The notes under the pieces are model-generated. The model ran no database searches and had not been told where the DNA came from. It saw only the letters and a program-made list of their open reading frames with translations. The translations under genes were made by a program, and so were the position numbers. Source: Flavobacterium oncorhynchi (GTDB lineage Bacteria; Bacteroidota; Bacteroidia; Flavobacteriales; Flavobacteriaceae). From it: a stretch of 64,000 nucleotides of DNA. Below, piece by piece: positions 26,049-34,669 of this stretch. Position 1 is the stretch's first letter; the number at the start of each line of letters is the position of its first letter. Location of the stretch: positions 273,901-337,900 of the forward strand of contig NZ_MUHA01000003.1 in assembly GCF_002217355.1 (NCBI RefSeq), in the 5' to 3' direction.

Positions 26049-28889
26049 CTAATGTGCTTCCAGCCAGTCTTTACCTAAGCCAAGTTCAACTTCTAAAGGA
26101 ACAGAAAGTTTAAACGCATTTTCCATTTCATGTTTGATCATGGGTTGGATTTTTTCTAACTCGTCATTATGTACATCAAACACAAGTTCATCATGTACTT
26201 GAAGCAGCATTTTAGATTTCCAGTTTTCGTCTTGTAATTTTTTGTGAATGTTAATCATTGCAATTTTAATTACATCGGCAGCGCTTCCTTGAATTGGTGC
26301 GTTTACAGCATTTCGTTCGGCTGCACTTCTTACAACTGCATTTGCGGAGTTAATGTCTTTTAGATAACGACGACGACCTAGAATGGTTTGTACATAACCT
26401 TTTTCTCTGGCAGAATCTATCTGCTCTTGGATATATGATTTTAATCTTGGGTAAGTTTTGTAGTAAGCATCAATCAAAGCAGCACTTTCGCTTCTTGATA
26501 ACGAAGTTTGATTGCTTAATCCGAAAGCAGAAACACCATATATAATTCCGAAGTTTACAGTTTTAGCATGGCTTCTTTGCTCGCGGGAAACTTCTTCCAG
26601 CTCTACATCAAAAACTTTTGCAGCGGTTGCTTTGTGAATATCTTCTCCGTTTTGAAATGCTTTAATCATGTTTTCTTCACCACTTAAAGCCGCAATAATT
26701 CTCAATTCGATTTGCGAGTAATCGGCAGAAATTAAAGTATGATTTTCATCACGTGCTACAAAGGCTTTACGAATCTGACGCCCTCTTTCGGTACGAATTG
26801 GAATATTTTGCAGGTTTGGATTATTAGAACTTAAACGTCCTGTTGCTGCAACTGTCTGCATATAATCAGTATGAACACGTAAAGTCTTTTTGTCAACTTG
26901 TTCCGGTAAAGCTAAGATGTAAGTGCTTTGCAGTTTTACCATCTGACGCCAATCTAAAATTTGTTTTACAATTGGATTGTCGTTTGCTAAATAAGTTAAT
27001 ACTTCTTCGCCGGTTGCATATTGACCAGTTTTGGTTTTCTTTTGTTTTGCTCCGCCAATTTTAAGTTTATCAAATAAGATATCTCCTAATTGTTTTGGAG
27101 AGGCAAGATTAAATTTTTCTCCTGCGGTTTCGTATATTTTTTGTTCTAAAGATTTGATTTCAACATCCATTTCTTTAGACATTGCATTTAAAAAATCAAC
27201 ATCTAATCGAATTCCTTCGGTTTCCATTGCAGCTAAAACGCTTACTAATGGAATTTCGATTTCATCAAATAATTTTTTAGTTTCGGTTTTGTCTAATTCT
27301 ACGGTGAAGATTTCTTTTAATTGTAAAGTAATATCAGCATCTTCGGCAGCATATTCTTTAATGTCTTCAAGAGGAACGTCGCGCATCGAAAGCTGATTTT
27401 TTCCCTTTTTGCCTATTAAAGTTTCAATTGATTTTGGAGAATATTTTAAATAGGTTTCTGCCAAAATATCCATATTATGGCGCATATCTGGATTAATCAA
27501 ATAATGCGCAATCATGGTATCAAAAAGTTTTCCTTTTACGGTAACGCCATAATTGGAAAGGATTTTTAAATCGTATTTAAGGTTTTGTCCAATTTTTTCG
27601 ATGTTTTCATTTTCAAAAAACGGAACAAATTTGTCTACTAGTATTTTTGCTTCTTCTTGATTTTCTGGAAACGGAACATAAAATGCTTTTCCTTTTTCAT
27701 AAGAGAAAGACATTCCAACAAGTTCTGCATGCAAAGCATCAATTCCTGTAGTTTCGGTATCAAAACAAACCGAAGTTTGGTTTTGTAAATTCTGTAAAAG
27801 CAGTTTTATTCCTAAATCTCCTTGAATAGTTTGATAGGAGTGAGGTGTGTTTTCTAATGTGCTGTAAAAAGAGGCTCTTGTAGTTTCTGTATCTTCATCT
27901 GCGGCAGCACTTCCAAATAAATCAAATTGTTCTTCGTTTTTTGGCTGTGGTTTTTTGTATAATTTGGCATCTGGAGCTGCTGCTGGAGCAGTTTGTGTTC
28001 CATCAGTTTTAAACAAATTATCAAATTGTTCGGCCATTCTTCTAAACTCTAATTCCTGGAAAATAGCATCTGTTTTTTCAATATCAGGGCGCGTTAGCTC
28101 ATAATCATTTTCATCAAAAGTTACTGGACAGTCTAGTAAAATTGTTGCCAGTTTTTTAGATAATAAGCCTTTCTCTTTATTAGCCTCAATATTCTCCTTC
28201 ATTTTTCCTTTCAGCTTATCGGTATTAGCCAAAAGATTTTCCATTGTTCCAAACTCTTTCAAAAGCTTTTTGGCTGTAACTTCACCAACGCCGGGAAGTC
28301 CAGGAATGTTATCGGCTGCATCGCCCATCATTCCAAGAAAATCGATTACTTGTTCAGGACGTTCGATTTCAAATTTTTCTAATACTTCAGGAACACCCCA
28401 AATTTCAATTCCATTACCCATACGAGCAGGTTTGTACATGAAGATGTTTTCAGAAACCAATTGAGCAAAATCCTTATCGGGAGTTACCATAAAAACTTTG
28501 TAGTTCTCTTTTTCGGCTTGTTTGGCAATTGTTCCAATTAAATCATCAGCTTCAAAACCGGCAACTTCGATAATAGGAATGTGCATTGCTTTTAATAATT
28601 CGCATATATAAGGTACCGCTATTTTAATAGCTTCAGGAGTAACGTCTCTGTTTGCCTTGTATTCTGGAAATAATTCATTTCGTAATTGGCTTCCGCCTTT
28701 GTCAAATGCTACGGCCAAATGGTCTGGTTTTTCTCTTTTAATAACATCTAAAAGTGAGTTCATAAAACCCATAATTGCAGATGTATCCATTCCTTTTGAG
28801 TTAATTCTAGGGTTTTTTATAAAGGCATAATAACCACGAAAAATTAATGCGTAAGCATCTAGAAGAAAAAGGCGTTTTTGAGTTGACAT
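26049..28889 (-). CDS. polA: DNA polymerase I
   Basis: A 946-residue Pol I with all three activities. The 5'-3' exonuclease domain covers about residues 5-260 (LFLLDAYALIFRGYYAF, VFMVTPDKDFAQLV, GLPGVGEVTAKKLL). The 3'-5' proofreading domain keeps its metal residues in DTETTG (Asp377, Glu379). The polymerase domain (about 560-946) has the SADYSQIELRI, RSHAKTVNFGIIYG and LLQVHDELVFD motifs A, B and C. Intact proofreading is notable since several lineages have lost it. The start follows 298 bases of gene-free DNA shared with the divergent peptide gene. Confidence 0.98.
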   Translation of the reverse strand: MSTQKRLFLLDAYALIFRGYYAFIKNPRINSKGMDTSAIMGFMNSLLDVIKREKPDHLAVAFDKGGSQLRNELFPEYKANRDVTPEAIKIAVPYICELLKAMHIPIIEVAGFEADDLIGTIAKQAEKENYKVFMVTPDKDFAQLVSENIFMYKPARMGNGIEIWGVPEVLEKFEIERPEQVIDFLGMMGDAADNIPGLPGVGEVTAKKLLKEFGTMENLLANTDKLKGKMKENIEANKEKGLLSKKLATILLDCPVTFDENDYELTRPDIEKTDAIFQELEFRRMAEQFDNLFKTDGTQTAPAAAPDAKLYKKPQPKNEEQFDLFGSAAADEDTETTRASFYSTLENTPHSYQTIQGDLGIKLLLQNLQNQTSVCFDTETTGIDALHAELVGMSFSYEKGKAFYVPFPENQEEAKILVDKFVPFFENENIEKIGQNLKYDLKILSNYGVTVKGKLFDTMIAHYLINPDMRHNMDILAETYLKYSPKSIETLIGKKGKNQLSMRDVPLEDIKEYAAEDADITLQLKEIFTVELDKTETKKLFDEIEIPLVSVLAAMETEGIRLDVDFLNAMSKEMDVEIKSLEQKIYETAGEKFNLASPKQLGDILFDKLKIGGAKQKKTKTGQYATGEEVLTYLANDNPIVKQILDWRQMVKLQSTYILALPEQVDKKTLRVHTDYMQTVAATGRLSSNNPNLQNIPIRTERGRQIRKAFVARDENHTLISADYSQIELRIIAALSGEENMIKAFQNGEDIHKATAAKVFDVELEEVSREQRSHAKTVNFGIIYGVSAFGLSNQTSLSRSESAALIDAYYKTYPRLKSYIQEQIDSAREKGYVQTILGRRRYLKDINSANAVVRSAAERNAVNAPIQGSAADVIKIAMINIHKKLQDENWKSKMLLQVHDELVFDVHNDELEKIQPMIKHEMENAFKLSVPLEVELGLGKDWLEAH

Positions 28890-29187
28890 ATAAAAAATAT
28901 TAGTCTGTAAAAATAAACAATTGAGGTCTCAAAAATTAAACTAACAAGATTTTTTTTCCACCATATAAGTTATATAAGTTCAATTTAGCATCCTGTATAC
29001 TGTAGAGATGTCTAATATTTATTGAATTAGAATATTTAAAATGAACATATATACCTTATATGGTAAAAAACGCAAAAGTTAATGTCGAGTTAAAATTTTT
29101 TATTCGGAGATTTCTTCATTTTCTCTTCATTTTATGAGGGTACTTTTGATCTGTAAAATAAAAGGAATTGAATACTAAATTTTAGAA
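28890..29187. other. Gene-free 298 bases between polA and the peptide locus
   Basis: No ORF. It contains a small palindrome TTGAGGTCTCAA (28921-28932), a 9-bp inverted pair CCATATAAG (28961-28969) and CTTATATGG (29055-29063), and the peptide promoter described at 29113-29148. The divergent polA promoter must also lie here. Confidence 0.6.
29113..29148 (+). promoter_or_regulatory. Peptide promoter 1 with response-regulator-type direct repeats
   Basis: TCTTCATTTT occurs at 29113-29122 and 29124-29133, an 11-base period typical of OmpR/PhoB-family half-sites. After 7 bases comes the -7 box TACTTTTG (29141-29148). The repeats replace the -33 element, as in activated promoters. The arrangement matches that at 31880-31915. 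Confidence 0.7.
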
Positions 29188-29403
29188 ATGATGAAATCGA
29201 AGATTCACGAAAACAAAAAAAGCAAACAGCTAAGCTTGAGTAGAAATTTATTAATGTTATTAGTCGCAGTTTTAGGGACAAGTGCAATGGTTCATGCATT
29301 TCCTGCAAAAGAAGGTAAAACGGTTCCTGCAAAAGAAATAAAAGCAACAAAACACAAAAAAATACAGCTTCAAACGAAGAGACAGTACAAAGTAAAAAAA
29401 TAA
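29188..29403 (+). CDS. Small exported Lys-rich peptide 1
   Basis: A 71-residue peptide (or from 29191). After a basic N-terminus it has a hydrophobic stretch, VLGTSAMVHA, and then a mature part rich in Lys, Thr and Ala (AFPAKEGKTVPAKEIKATKHKK) ending in basic residues. The VLGTSxMVxA cleavage region is nearly identical to those of peptides 2 and 3, so they form a paralogous set. It is 60 bases upstream of peptide 2, probably on the same transcript. No known domain. Confidence 0.8.
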   Translation: MMKSKIHENKKSKQLSLSRNLLMLLVAVLGTSAMVHAFPAKEGKTVPAKEIKATKHKKIQLQTKRQYKVKK

Positions 29404-29462
29404 ATATATAAGGTTAAGGTTATTAATAAAACAAGTGTAATTAATTTAAAAATTTAGAAATC

Positions 29463-29645
29463 ATGAAAAATTTATTTATTGTATTAGCAGCAGTTTTAGG
29501 AACAAGTGTAATGGTTAGTGCTCAAACAACTCCAACTCAGGCAGCTCCTGCAAAAGAGGTGAAAGCTACGAAACACCATCATAAATCAAACAAAAAAGCA
29601 AAAGCTGAAACTCCAAAAGAAGAAACTGCCACCGTGAAAAAATAA
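29463..29645 (+). CDS. Small exported Lys/His-rich peptide 2
   Basis: A 60-residue peptide. The signal is MKNLFIVLAAVLGTSVMVSA, cleaved before QTTPTQAAP. The mature part is Ala/Pro/Lys with a His cluster (KATKHHHKSNKKAKAE) and ends ATVKK. The composition and size resemble the acid-shock protein Asr of enterobacteria (basic, Ala/Lys/His-rich, disordered, exported). That is an analogy, not proven homology. Third member follows the two-component genes. Confidence 0.8.
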   Translation: MKNLFIVLAAVLGTSVMVSAQTTPTQAAPAKEVKATKHHHKSNKKAKAETPKEETATVKK

Positions 29646-29722
29646 ACATTGCTATTGTTTTGTCTTCAAAAGATTGTAAGGAGACAAAGTAGGATTAATG
29701 ATTGTGGAGAATGCGGTTGAAG

Positions 29723-29754
29723 AAAGCTGATGAAGAAATTTGTCAGCTTTTTTT
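29723..29754 (+). terminator. Terminator after peptide 2
   Basis: AAAGCTGA (29723-29730) pairs with TCAGCTTT (29743-29750) around 12 bases, then a T-run. It separates the peptide operon from the response regulator gene. Confidence 0.8.
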
Positions 29755-29830
29755 GTTCGTTAATTTTTTAATAACGTGTCATTTGATTTTTGATAATTGA
29801 TTAATTTTAGTTGCACTTAAAAGATGTTTT

Positions 29831-30505
29831 ATGAATGTTTTGATTGTTGAAGATAATAAGGAGCTTGCAGTTGAAGTTTACGACTTTCTGTGTAAAGCAG
29901 GTTATATCTGTAAAATAGCAAATAATTGTGCTGATGCTCTTGAAGAATTTGCAAGTAATGATTATGATGCCATGCTGCTCGATCTTGGTTTGCCTGATGG
30001 AGATGGTTTTGAGGTTTTACAGACTATTCGAAAAACAAAATCAAAAATTGCGGTAATTGTGCTTACAGCGCGTGGAGAATTAGATGATAGAATAAATGGG
30101 CTTCATTTGGGGGCTGATGATTATTTAACCAAACCTTTTGCTTTGACGGAATTAGCGGCCAGATTATTTGCTGTAATTCGTAGAATTCATGGTTTTACTT
30201 TGAATAATTTAAGTATTCACGGATTTTTGCTTCAGCTTCAGGATTATAAAGTGAGTTATAACGAAGTGCCTTTAAGTTTGACTAAAAAAGAATTTGATAT
30301 TTTTCAATATTTAGTTCTAAATAAAAACCGTGTAATTACAAGATTGCAGTTAACAGAACATATTTGGGGAGATATTCTCGAGATAAATTCAGATTCTAAT
30401 TTTATTGATGTTCATGTTAGAAATCTTCGAAAAAAATTAGATAAACACGCCCCGATAGATTGGTTTGAAACCGTTAGAAATGTGGGTTATCGTATTAATG
30501 AATAA
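29831..30505 (+). CDS. OmpR-family response regulator
   Basis: A 224-residue regulator. The receiver domain has Asp8 and the phospho-acceptor Asp51 (LLDLGLPDGDG), Thr79 and Lys101 (LTKPF). The C-terminal winged-helix domain has ITRLQLTEHIWG and NFIDVHVRNLRKKL. The sensor kinase follows after 9 bases. Its likely targets are the 11-base-period repeats before the flanking peptide genes. Confidence 0.96.
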   Translation: MNVLIVEDNKELAVEVYDFLCKAGYICKIANNCADALEEFASNDYDAMLLDLGLPDGDGFEVLQTIRKTKSKIAVIVLTARGELDDRINGLHLGADDYLTKPFALTELAARLFAVIRRIHGFTLNNLSIHGFLLQLQDYKVSYNEVPLSLTKKEFDIFQYLVLNKNRVITRLQLTEHIWGDILEINSDSNFIDVHVRNLRKKLDKHAPIDWFETVRNVGYRINE

Positions 30506-30514
30506 AGAAATACT

Positions 30515-31849
30515 GTGAAGATAAAACATCAATTAGCGATTTTTAATGCACTGACAAGATTGTTGGTGATTTTAATTTTATGGTTGATGCTTCCTATTTT
30601 AGTCGAAAAGGTGGTTTATAGACATATCAATAATGGTCTTATTGAGAAAAAAGAAAAGTTTATAGAGCATTTAAATCAACAGGAAATTAATGATTTTATC
30701 GAAAATGAAGGCGACTCGACTGAAACATATTCACAGTTTTCTACGCTTCACAGTGAGTTTTTAGTTCTTTCGAAAGCTCCGATCAGGCCTAATCAAAAGA
30801 AAACATCCTTTACAAATGAATTTCGCATTATTGAAGGCGAAGAAAACGAATATAGGATTCTGACACATCATTTTAGTTTTGGAAATGAAGGTTATCAACT
30901 CGAAATTGGCAGCAGTCTTGGCGAGGTAAATGATCTTACTTTCATAATTAGGTTTTTTATTATAATAGTTTTGTTTGTCATTCTTTTGGTGACTTTTTTA
31001 GCTGATACCGTTTATATCGAGTATTTATTAAAGCCATTTTATAAAATTATTGATACAAAAATAAGGCGCGTCAATGAACCTGAGGTTTTTGATCACACGC
31101 CCATAAATGCAAAATCACGTGATTTTAGAGAGCTGGATTTGGTTTTGAACCAAATGATGGATCGTATTGCGGAACTTTTTAAAAAAGAAAAGCAGTTTAT
31201 TTCGAATGTTTCTCATGAACTTCTTACACCAATTGCTTTACTCAAAAGCAAGTTTGAGAATTTATTACAGAATGAATCTTTAGATGAGAATGCTTTTGAT
31301 AAAATAGCTGGTTCGCTAAGGACATTGGATATGCTGAAAAAAATCATCAATAATCTTTTGTTGATTTCTAGAATAGAAAACAATCAATATGAAGCTAATG
31401 AGGAAATTAATTTTCATGAAATTATAAATGATGTAGAGGAGGATCTGCAAGATCGAATTGAAGATAAAGGAATTCAATTCGTAAATGAAATGAAGAATGA
31501 TTTGATTTTTAGAGGAAATAAAACCTTACTCCATATTCTTATTTATAATTTAGTAACAAATGCAATTAAGTATAATAAACCAGACGGAAGTATTATAGTC
31601 AGCGATGGTTTTATACTGAATGAATACTTTATTTCAATTGCAGATTCTGGGATAGGTATGAGTGATTCTCAAATTGAAAATATCTTTAATAGGTTTGCTA
31701 GGGTTAGTTCTGATCAGGAAGGGCAGGGGTTAGGGCTTGCTATAGTAAAAAGTATCGCTGTTTTTCATCATATTGAAATCAAAGTTGTTTCTAGTATGAA
31801 TGAAGGAACAATTTTTACTTTATGTTTTCCTGAGGCGGCTAAAGCTTAA
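30515..31849 (+). CDS. Sensor histidine kinase (partner of the response regulator)
   Basis: A 444-residue kinase with GTG start (no ATG fits better in the vicinity). TM segments at about 13-31 and 141-163 enclose a periplasmic sensor loop of about 110 residues. The acceptor His234 is in FISNVSHELLTPIALL. ATP-binding motifs: NLVTNAIKYN, IADSGIGMSD, and GQGLGLAIVKS. The sensor loop has no recognised ligand domain. With the adjacent regulator and three exported peptides it forms a plausible signalling unit. Confidence 0.95.
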   Translation: MKIKHQLAIFNALTRLLVILILWLMLPILVEKVVYRHINNGLIEKKEKFIEHLNQQEINDFIENEGDSTETYSQFSTLHSEFLVLSKAPIRPNQKKTSFTNEFRIIEGEENEYRILTHHFSFGNEGYQLEIGSSLGEVNDLTFIIRFFIIIVLFVILLVTFLADTVYIEYLLKPFYKIIDTKIRRVNEPEVFDHTPINAKSRDFRELDLVLNQMMDRIAELFKKEKQFISNVSHELLTPIALLKSKFENLLQNESLDENAFDKIAGSLRTLDMLKKIINNLLLISRIENNQYEANEEINFHEIINDVEEDLQDRIEDKGIQFVNEMKNDLIFRGNKTLLHILIYNLVTNAIKYNKPDGSIIVSDGFILNEYFISIADSGIGMSDSQIENIFNRFARVSSDQEGQGLGLAIVKSIAVFHHIEIKVVSSMNEGTIFTLCFPEAAKA

Positions 31850-31879
31850 TTATTTGTTAAAATTTTTCTTACTTATAAA

Positions 31880-31915
31880 ACTTCATGTTGTCTTCATTTT
31901 ACGGTTTTACCTTTG
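31880..31915 (+). promoter_or_regulatory. Peptide promoter 2 with direct repeats
   Basis: ACTTCATGTT (31880-31889) and TCTTCATTTT (31891-31900) are direct repeats at an 11-base period. After 7 bases comes TACCTTTG (31908-31915), a TANNTTTG box. Spacing from the repeats to the -7 box is the same 7 bases as at 29113-29148. Confidence 0.7.
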
Positions 31916-31955
31916 GGTTATAAATAAGAGATAATAATCACAAAAAAAAACAATC

Positions 31956-32141
31956 ATGAAAAAATTAGTAATGTTAGCAATTGCTGTTCTAGGAACAACT
32001 GCTATGATAAATGCTCAAACGACTCCAGCAAAAGCTGCACCAGTAAAAGAGGCTAAAGCTCCTAAAAAAGACAAAAAAATGGATAAAAAAGAGGCAAAAC
32101 CAGAAGCAGCTAAGCCGGAAGCAGCAAAAGCAAAAAAATAA
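31956..32141 (+). CDS. Small exported Lys/Ala-rich peptide 3
   Basis: A 61-residue peptide. The signal is MKKLVMLAIAVLGTTAMINA, cleaved before QTTPAKAAP. The mature part is Ala/Lys/Glu-rich with KPEAAKPEAAK-type repeats. It shares TTPxxAAPxKExKA with peptide 2, so both come from one ancestor. It lies right after the kinase, with a promoter of the same type as peptide 1 and its own terminator. Confidence 0.8.
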   Translation: MKKLVMLAIAVLGTTAMINAQTTPAKAAPVKEAKAPKKDKKMDKKEAKPEAAKPEAAKAKK

Positions 32142-32197
32142 AAGGCATTAGTTTGCTGAAGTAACCTGTACAAGGTTTTAGAGAAAAATTGTAATTA

Positions 32198-32227
32198 AAA
32201 AGCTGATAGAGTAATCTATCAGCTTTT
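32198..32227 (+). terminator. Terminator after peptide 3
   Basis: AGCTGATAGA (32201-32210) pairs with TCTATCAGCT (32215-32224) around GTAA, flanked by A- and T-rich bases. Confidence 0.8.
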
Positions 32228-32308
32228 GCTTTTGTGTGAGTTAAATTTTTGATAATAAAAAGCGATAAAATTTTCATTCTTTGTTACTTTGCTTAAAACT
32301 GTAAATAA

Positions 32309-33544
32309 ATGATCCTTCGTTTTGTAATTTTATGTGCTCTATTTTTGCTTATTGAGTTCTATTCCTATCAAGCTTTCCGAACTTTAATTAAATTAAGATG
32401 GGTTTTAACAGCTTATCAAATTATTAGTGCACTGCTTCTTGTATTTATAATTTATTCTTTTTCTCAGGTAGATCGATCTGTTGGGCAGACCAAACAATTT
32501 ATGTTTACAACAGGTTTGATGTTGCTTGTTTACGTACCGAAAATTGTAATTACGTTAGTTTTATTTAGTGAAGACATTTTTAGAATTGGTGCCAGCATCT
32601 TGAATTATTTTATTTATAATGCGCCTCGCAAGGAAATGATGCCGGAGAGACGAAAGTTTGTAAGTCAGATAGCATTAGGGTTGGCTGCAGTGCCTTTTTT
32701 ATCGTTGATTTATGGAATATTTGAAGGAAAATATAATTTTAAGGTAATCAAGCAAACAATTTTTTTTCCGGATTTGCCAGATGCATTTGACGGTTTTAAA
32801 ATCACTCAAATTTCAGATGTTCACAGCGGAAGTTTTGATAATCCTGAGAAGATAAATTATGCAATTGATTTAATAAATGAGCAGGAATCTGACATGATTT
32901 TGTTTACGGGAGATATTGTAAATACTCACGCTAAAGAAATGCATCCTTGGTTGGAAACATTCAATCGTATTAAAGATTATAAGTACGGTAAGTTTTCTGT
33001 TTTGGGAAATCATGATTATGGCGAGTATGTTACTTGGTCTTCTGAGAAAGAAAAAAGGGAGAACTTTGAGGGCATAAAAAACCTTTATGGTCAAATTGGG
33101 TTTGAATTAATGCTTAATGAGCATAGATATATTGAGAAAGGTGATGATAAAATTGCTTTAATTGGAGTAGAAAACTGGGGGGCAAATTTTAAGAAAGCAG
33201 GGGATTTGAATAAAGCTTCGGAGCAGGTGAATCAAGAGGATTTTAAAATTTTAATGAGCCATGATCCTAGTCATTGGGAACATGAAGTAAAAAAACATCC
33301 TAAAAACTTTCATTTAACCTTGTCTGGTCATACTCATGGCATGCAGTTTGGAATTGAGATTCCGGGATATTTTAAATGGAGTCTCGCACAATATATTTAT
33401 AAACAATGGGCAGGATTATACGAAGAGTCTAAAAGATACGTTTATGTTAACCGCGGGTTTGGTTTTCATGCCTATCCTGGAAGAGTTGGAATTATGCCTG
33501 AAATAACGGTCATTGAACTAAAAAAGGGGAACAATGTGGCTTAA
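32309..33544 (+). CDS. Membrane-anchored metallophosphoesterase
   Basis: A 411-residue protein. The first about 150 residues carry several TM helices. The calcineurin-like domain has DxH at Asp170-His172 (ISDVHSG), GD in FTGDIVN, GNHD in LGNHDYG, and GHTH in LSGHTHGMQ. The layout is that of YkuE/YaeI-like phosphoesterases, which may act on lipid or cell-envelope phosphoesters. The substrate is not visible. Confidence 0.93.
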   Translation: MILRFVILCALFLLIEFYSYQAFRTLIKLRWVLTAYQIISALLLVFIIYSFSQVDRSVGQTKQFMFTTGLMLLVYVPKIVITLVLFSEDIFRIGASILNYFIYNAPRKEMMPERRKFVSQIALGLAAVPFLSLIYGIFEGKYNFKVIKQTIFFPDLPDAFDGFKITQISDVHSGSFDNPEKINYAIDLINEQESDMILFTGDIVNTHAKEMHPWLETFNRIKDYKYGKFSVLGNHDYGEYVTWSSEKEKRENFEGIKNLYGQIGFELMLNEHRYIEKGDDKIALIGVENWGANFKKAGDLNKASEQVNQEDFKILMSHDPSHWEHEVKKHPKNFHLTLSGHTHGMQFGIEIPGYFKWSLAQYIYKQWAGLYEESKRYVYVNRGFGFHAYPGRVGIMPEITVIELKKGNNVA

Positions 33545-33615
33545 TTCGTTAAAAATGCTACATTTGTATTAATTATCTTTTTTAACTAGATTAAAAGAAT
33601 TAAATTTTTGGTTTT

Positions 33616-33918
33616 ATGTCAAAATTTGGAGAACTTATAAATGCTCAGGTTCCAGTGTTAATTGACTTTTACACAGATTGGAACGAATCATCAGTATCAA
33701 TGCATCCTGTTATTAAGGATGTTGCGGCTGCGCTAGGCGATAAAGCTAAGGTAATTAAAATTGATGTGGATAAAAATCAAGAATTAGCTGAAGCATTGCG
33801 AATTAAAGGATTGCCTACGTTAATGATTTATAAAGAGGGGCAAATGATCTGGAGGCAGTCTGGAGAACTTGATGCTAATACTCTTATCGGTATTGTTCAA
33901 GATCAATTTGATTTTTAA
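33616..33918 (+). CDS. Thioredoxin-fold protein lacking the CxxC active site
   Basis: A 100-residue single thioredoxin domain (PVLIDFYTDWN, cis-Pro67 in GLPTLMIY, end IVQDQF). The usual WCGPC is WNESS: Asn23 and Ser26 replace the two cysteines. It therefore cannot do dithiol redox chemistry but could be a chaperone or binding module. No signal peptide, so cytoplasmic. Otherwise the fold is fully preserved, including the cis-Pro. Confidence 0.92.
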   Translation: MSKFGELINAQVPVLIDFYTDWNESSVSMHPVIKDVAAALGDKAKVIKIDVDKNQELAEALRIKGLPTLMIYKEGQMIWRQSGELDANTLIGIVQDQFDF

Positions 33919-33940
33919 AAGGTTGCGATAGCGATATTAT

Positions 33941-34576
33941 TTAGTGAATAATATCAAACTTATAGCCGTTTTCTTTTAAGAAATGTAATGTTTTTGGAAG
34001 AGCAAATTTTAAATTTGGTGAGGCTTTTATGCTGTCATGAAATACAATTACACTTCCTGATTTTACATTTTTTGTAACGTTTTCAAGGCATTTTTCTGGA
34101 GTAATACTTTGGTCAAAGTCAGCGCTCAAAACATCCCACATAATTATTTTATAGCCTAACTTGCGTAAAATTTTAGATTGTGCTTTTTTTATTTTTCCAT
34201 AAGGAGGACGAAATAATAAATTGCATGTTTTTTCTTCTTCTAAAATAGCAGCACAATTTTTTACATTTTCAATATAATCATCATTGTTACTTTTCCAGCC
34301 ATTAACATGGTTCATGGTGTGATTTCCTATGCTGTGTCCGTCAGTTATAAGCTTTTCAAATAAGGATAAGTTGGCTTTAATGTTTTTTCCAATACAAAAA
34401 AAGGTAGCTTTTGCATCAAATTTTCTCAATTCAGCTAATACCCAGTCTGTAATTTCTGGAGTTGGGCCATCATCAAAGGTTAGGTATATTTTCTTTTCGT
34501 TGTTTGGAATGTCCCAACAATATTTAGAAAACACCGTTTTTATGAATGAATTAGTTTTTACCCAATAAAAGCTCAT
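33941..34576 (-). CDS. Polysaccharide deacetylase (NodB homology domain)
   Basis: A 211-residue CE4-type deacetylase. Motif 1 TFDDGP has Asp35-Asp36; the metal pair is His86 and His90 (HSIGNHTMNH); motif 3 is LFRPPYGK; motif 4 includes IIMWDVLSADFD; motif 5 VIVFHDS. It removes N-acetyl groups from glycans, probably peptidoglycan or a surface polysaccharide. No clear signal peptide is seen. Confidence 0.94.
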   Translation of the reverse strand: MSFYWVKTNSFIKTVFSKYCWDIPNNEKKIYLTFDDGPTPEITDWVLAELRKFDAKATFFCIGKNIKANLSLFEKLITDGHSIGNHTMNHVNGWKSNNDDYIENVKNCAAILEEEKTCNLLFRPPYGKIKKAQSKILRKLGYKIIMWDVLSADFDQSITPEKCLENVTKNVKSGSVIVFHDSIKASPNLKFALPKTLHFLKENGYKFDIIH

Positions 34577-34608
34577 TATTAACTTATTTTAGAGATAAGT
34601 AAATATAA

Positions 34609-34648
34609 AAAATGCAGGACTGTTTATCAAGCAGTCCTGCATTTTTTT
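34609..34648. terminator. Bidirectional terminator
   Basis: AATGCAGGACTG pairs with CAGTCCTGCATT, with A- and T-runs outside on both strands. It lies beyond the DUF2723 gene's 3' end. Confidence 0.9.
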
Positions 34649-34669
34649 AATTAATATATTTTTCGTATA

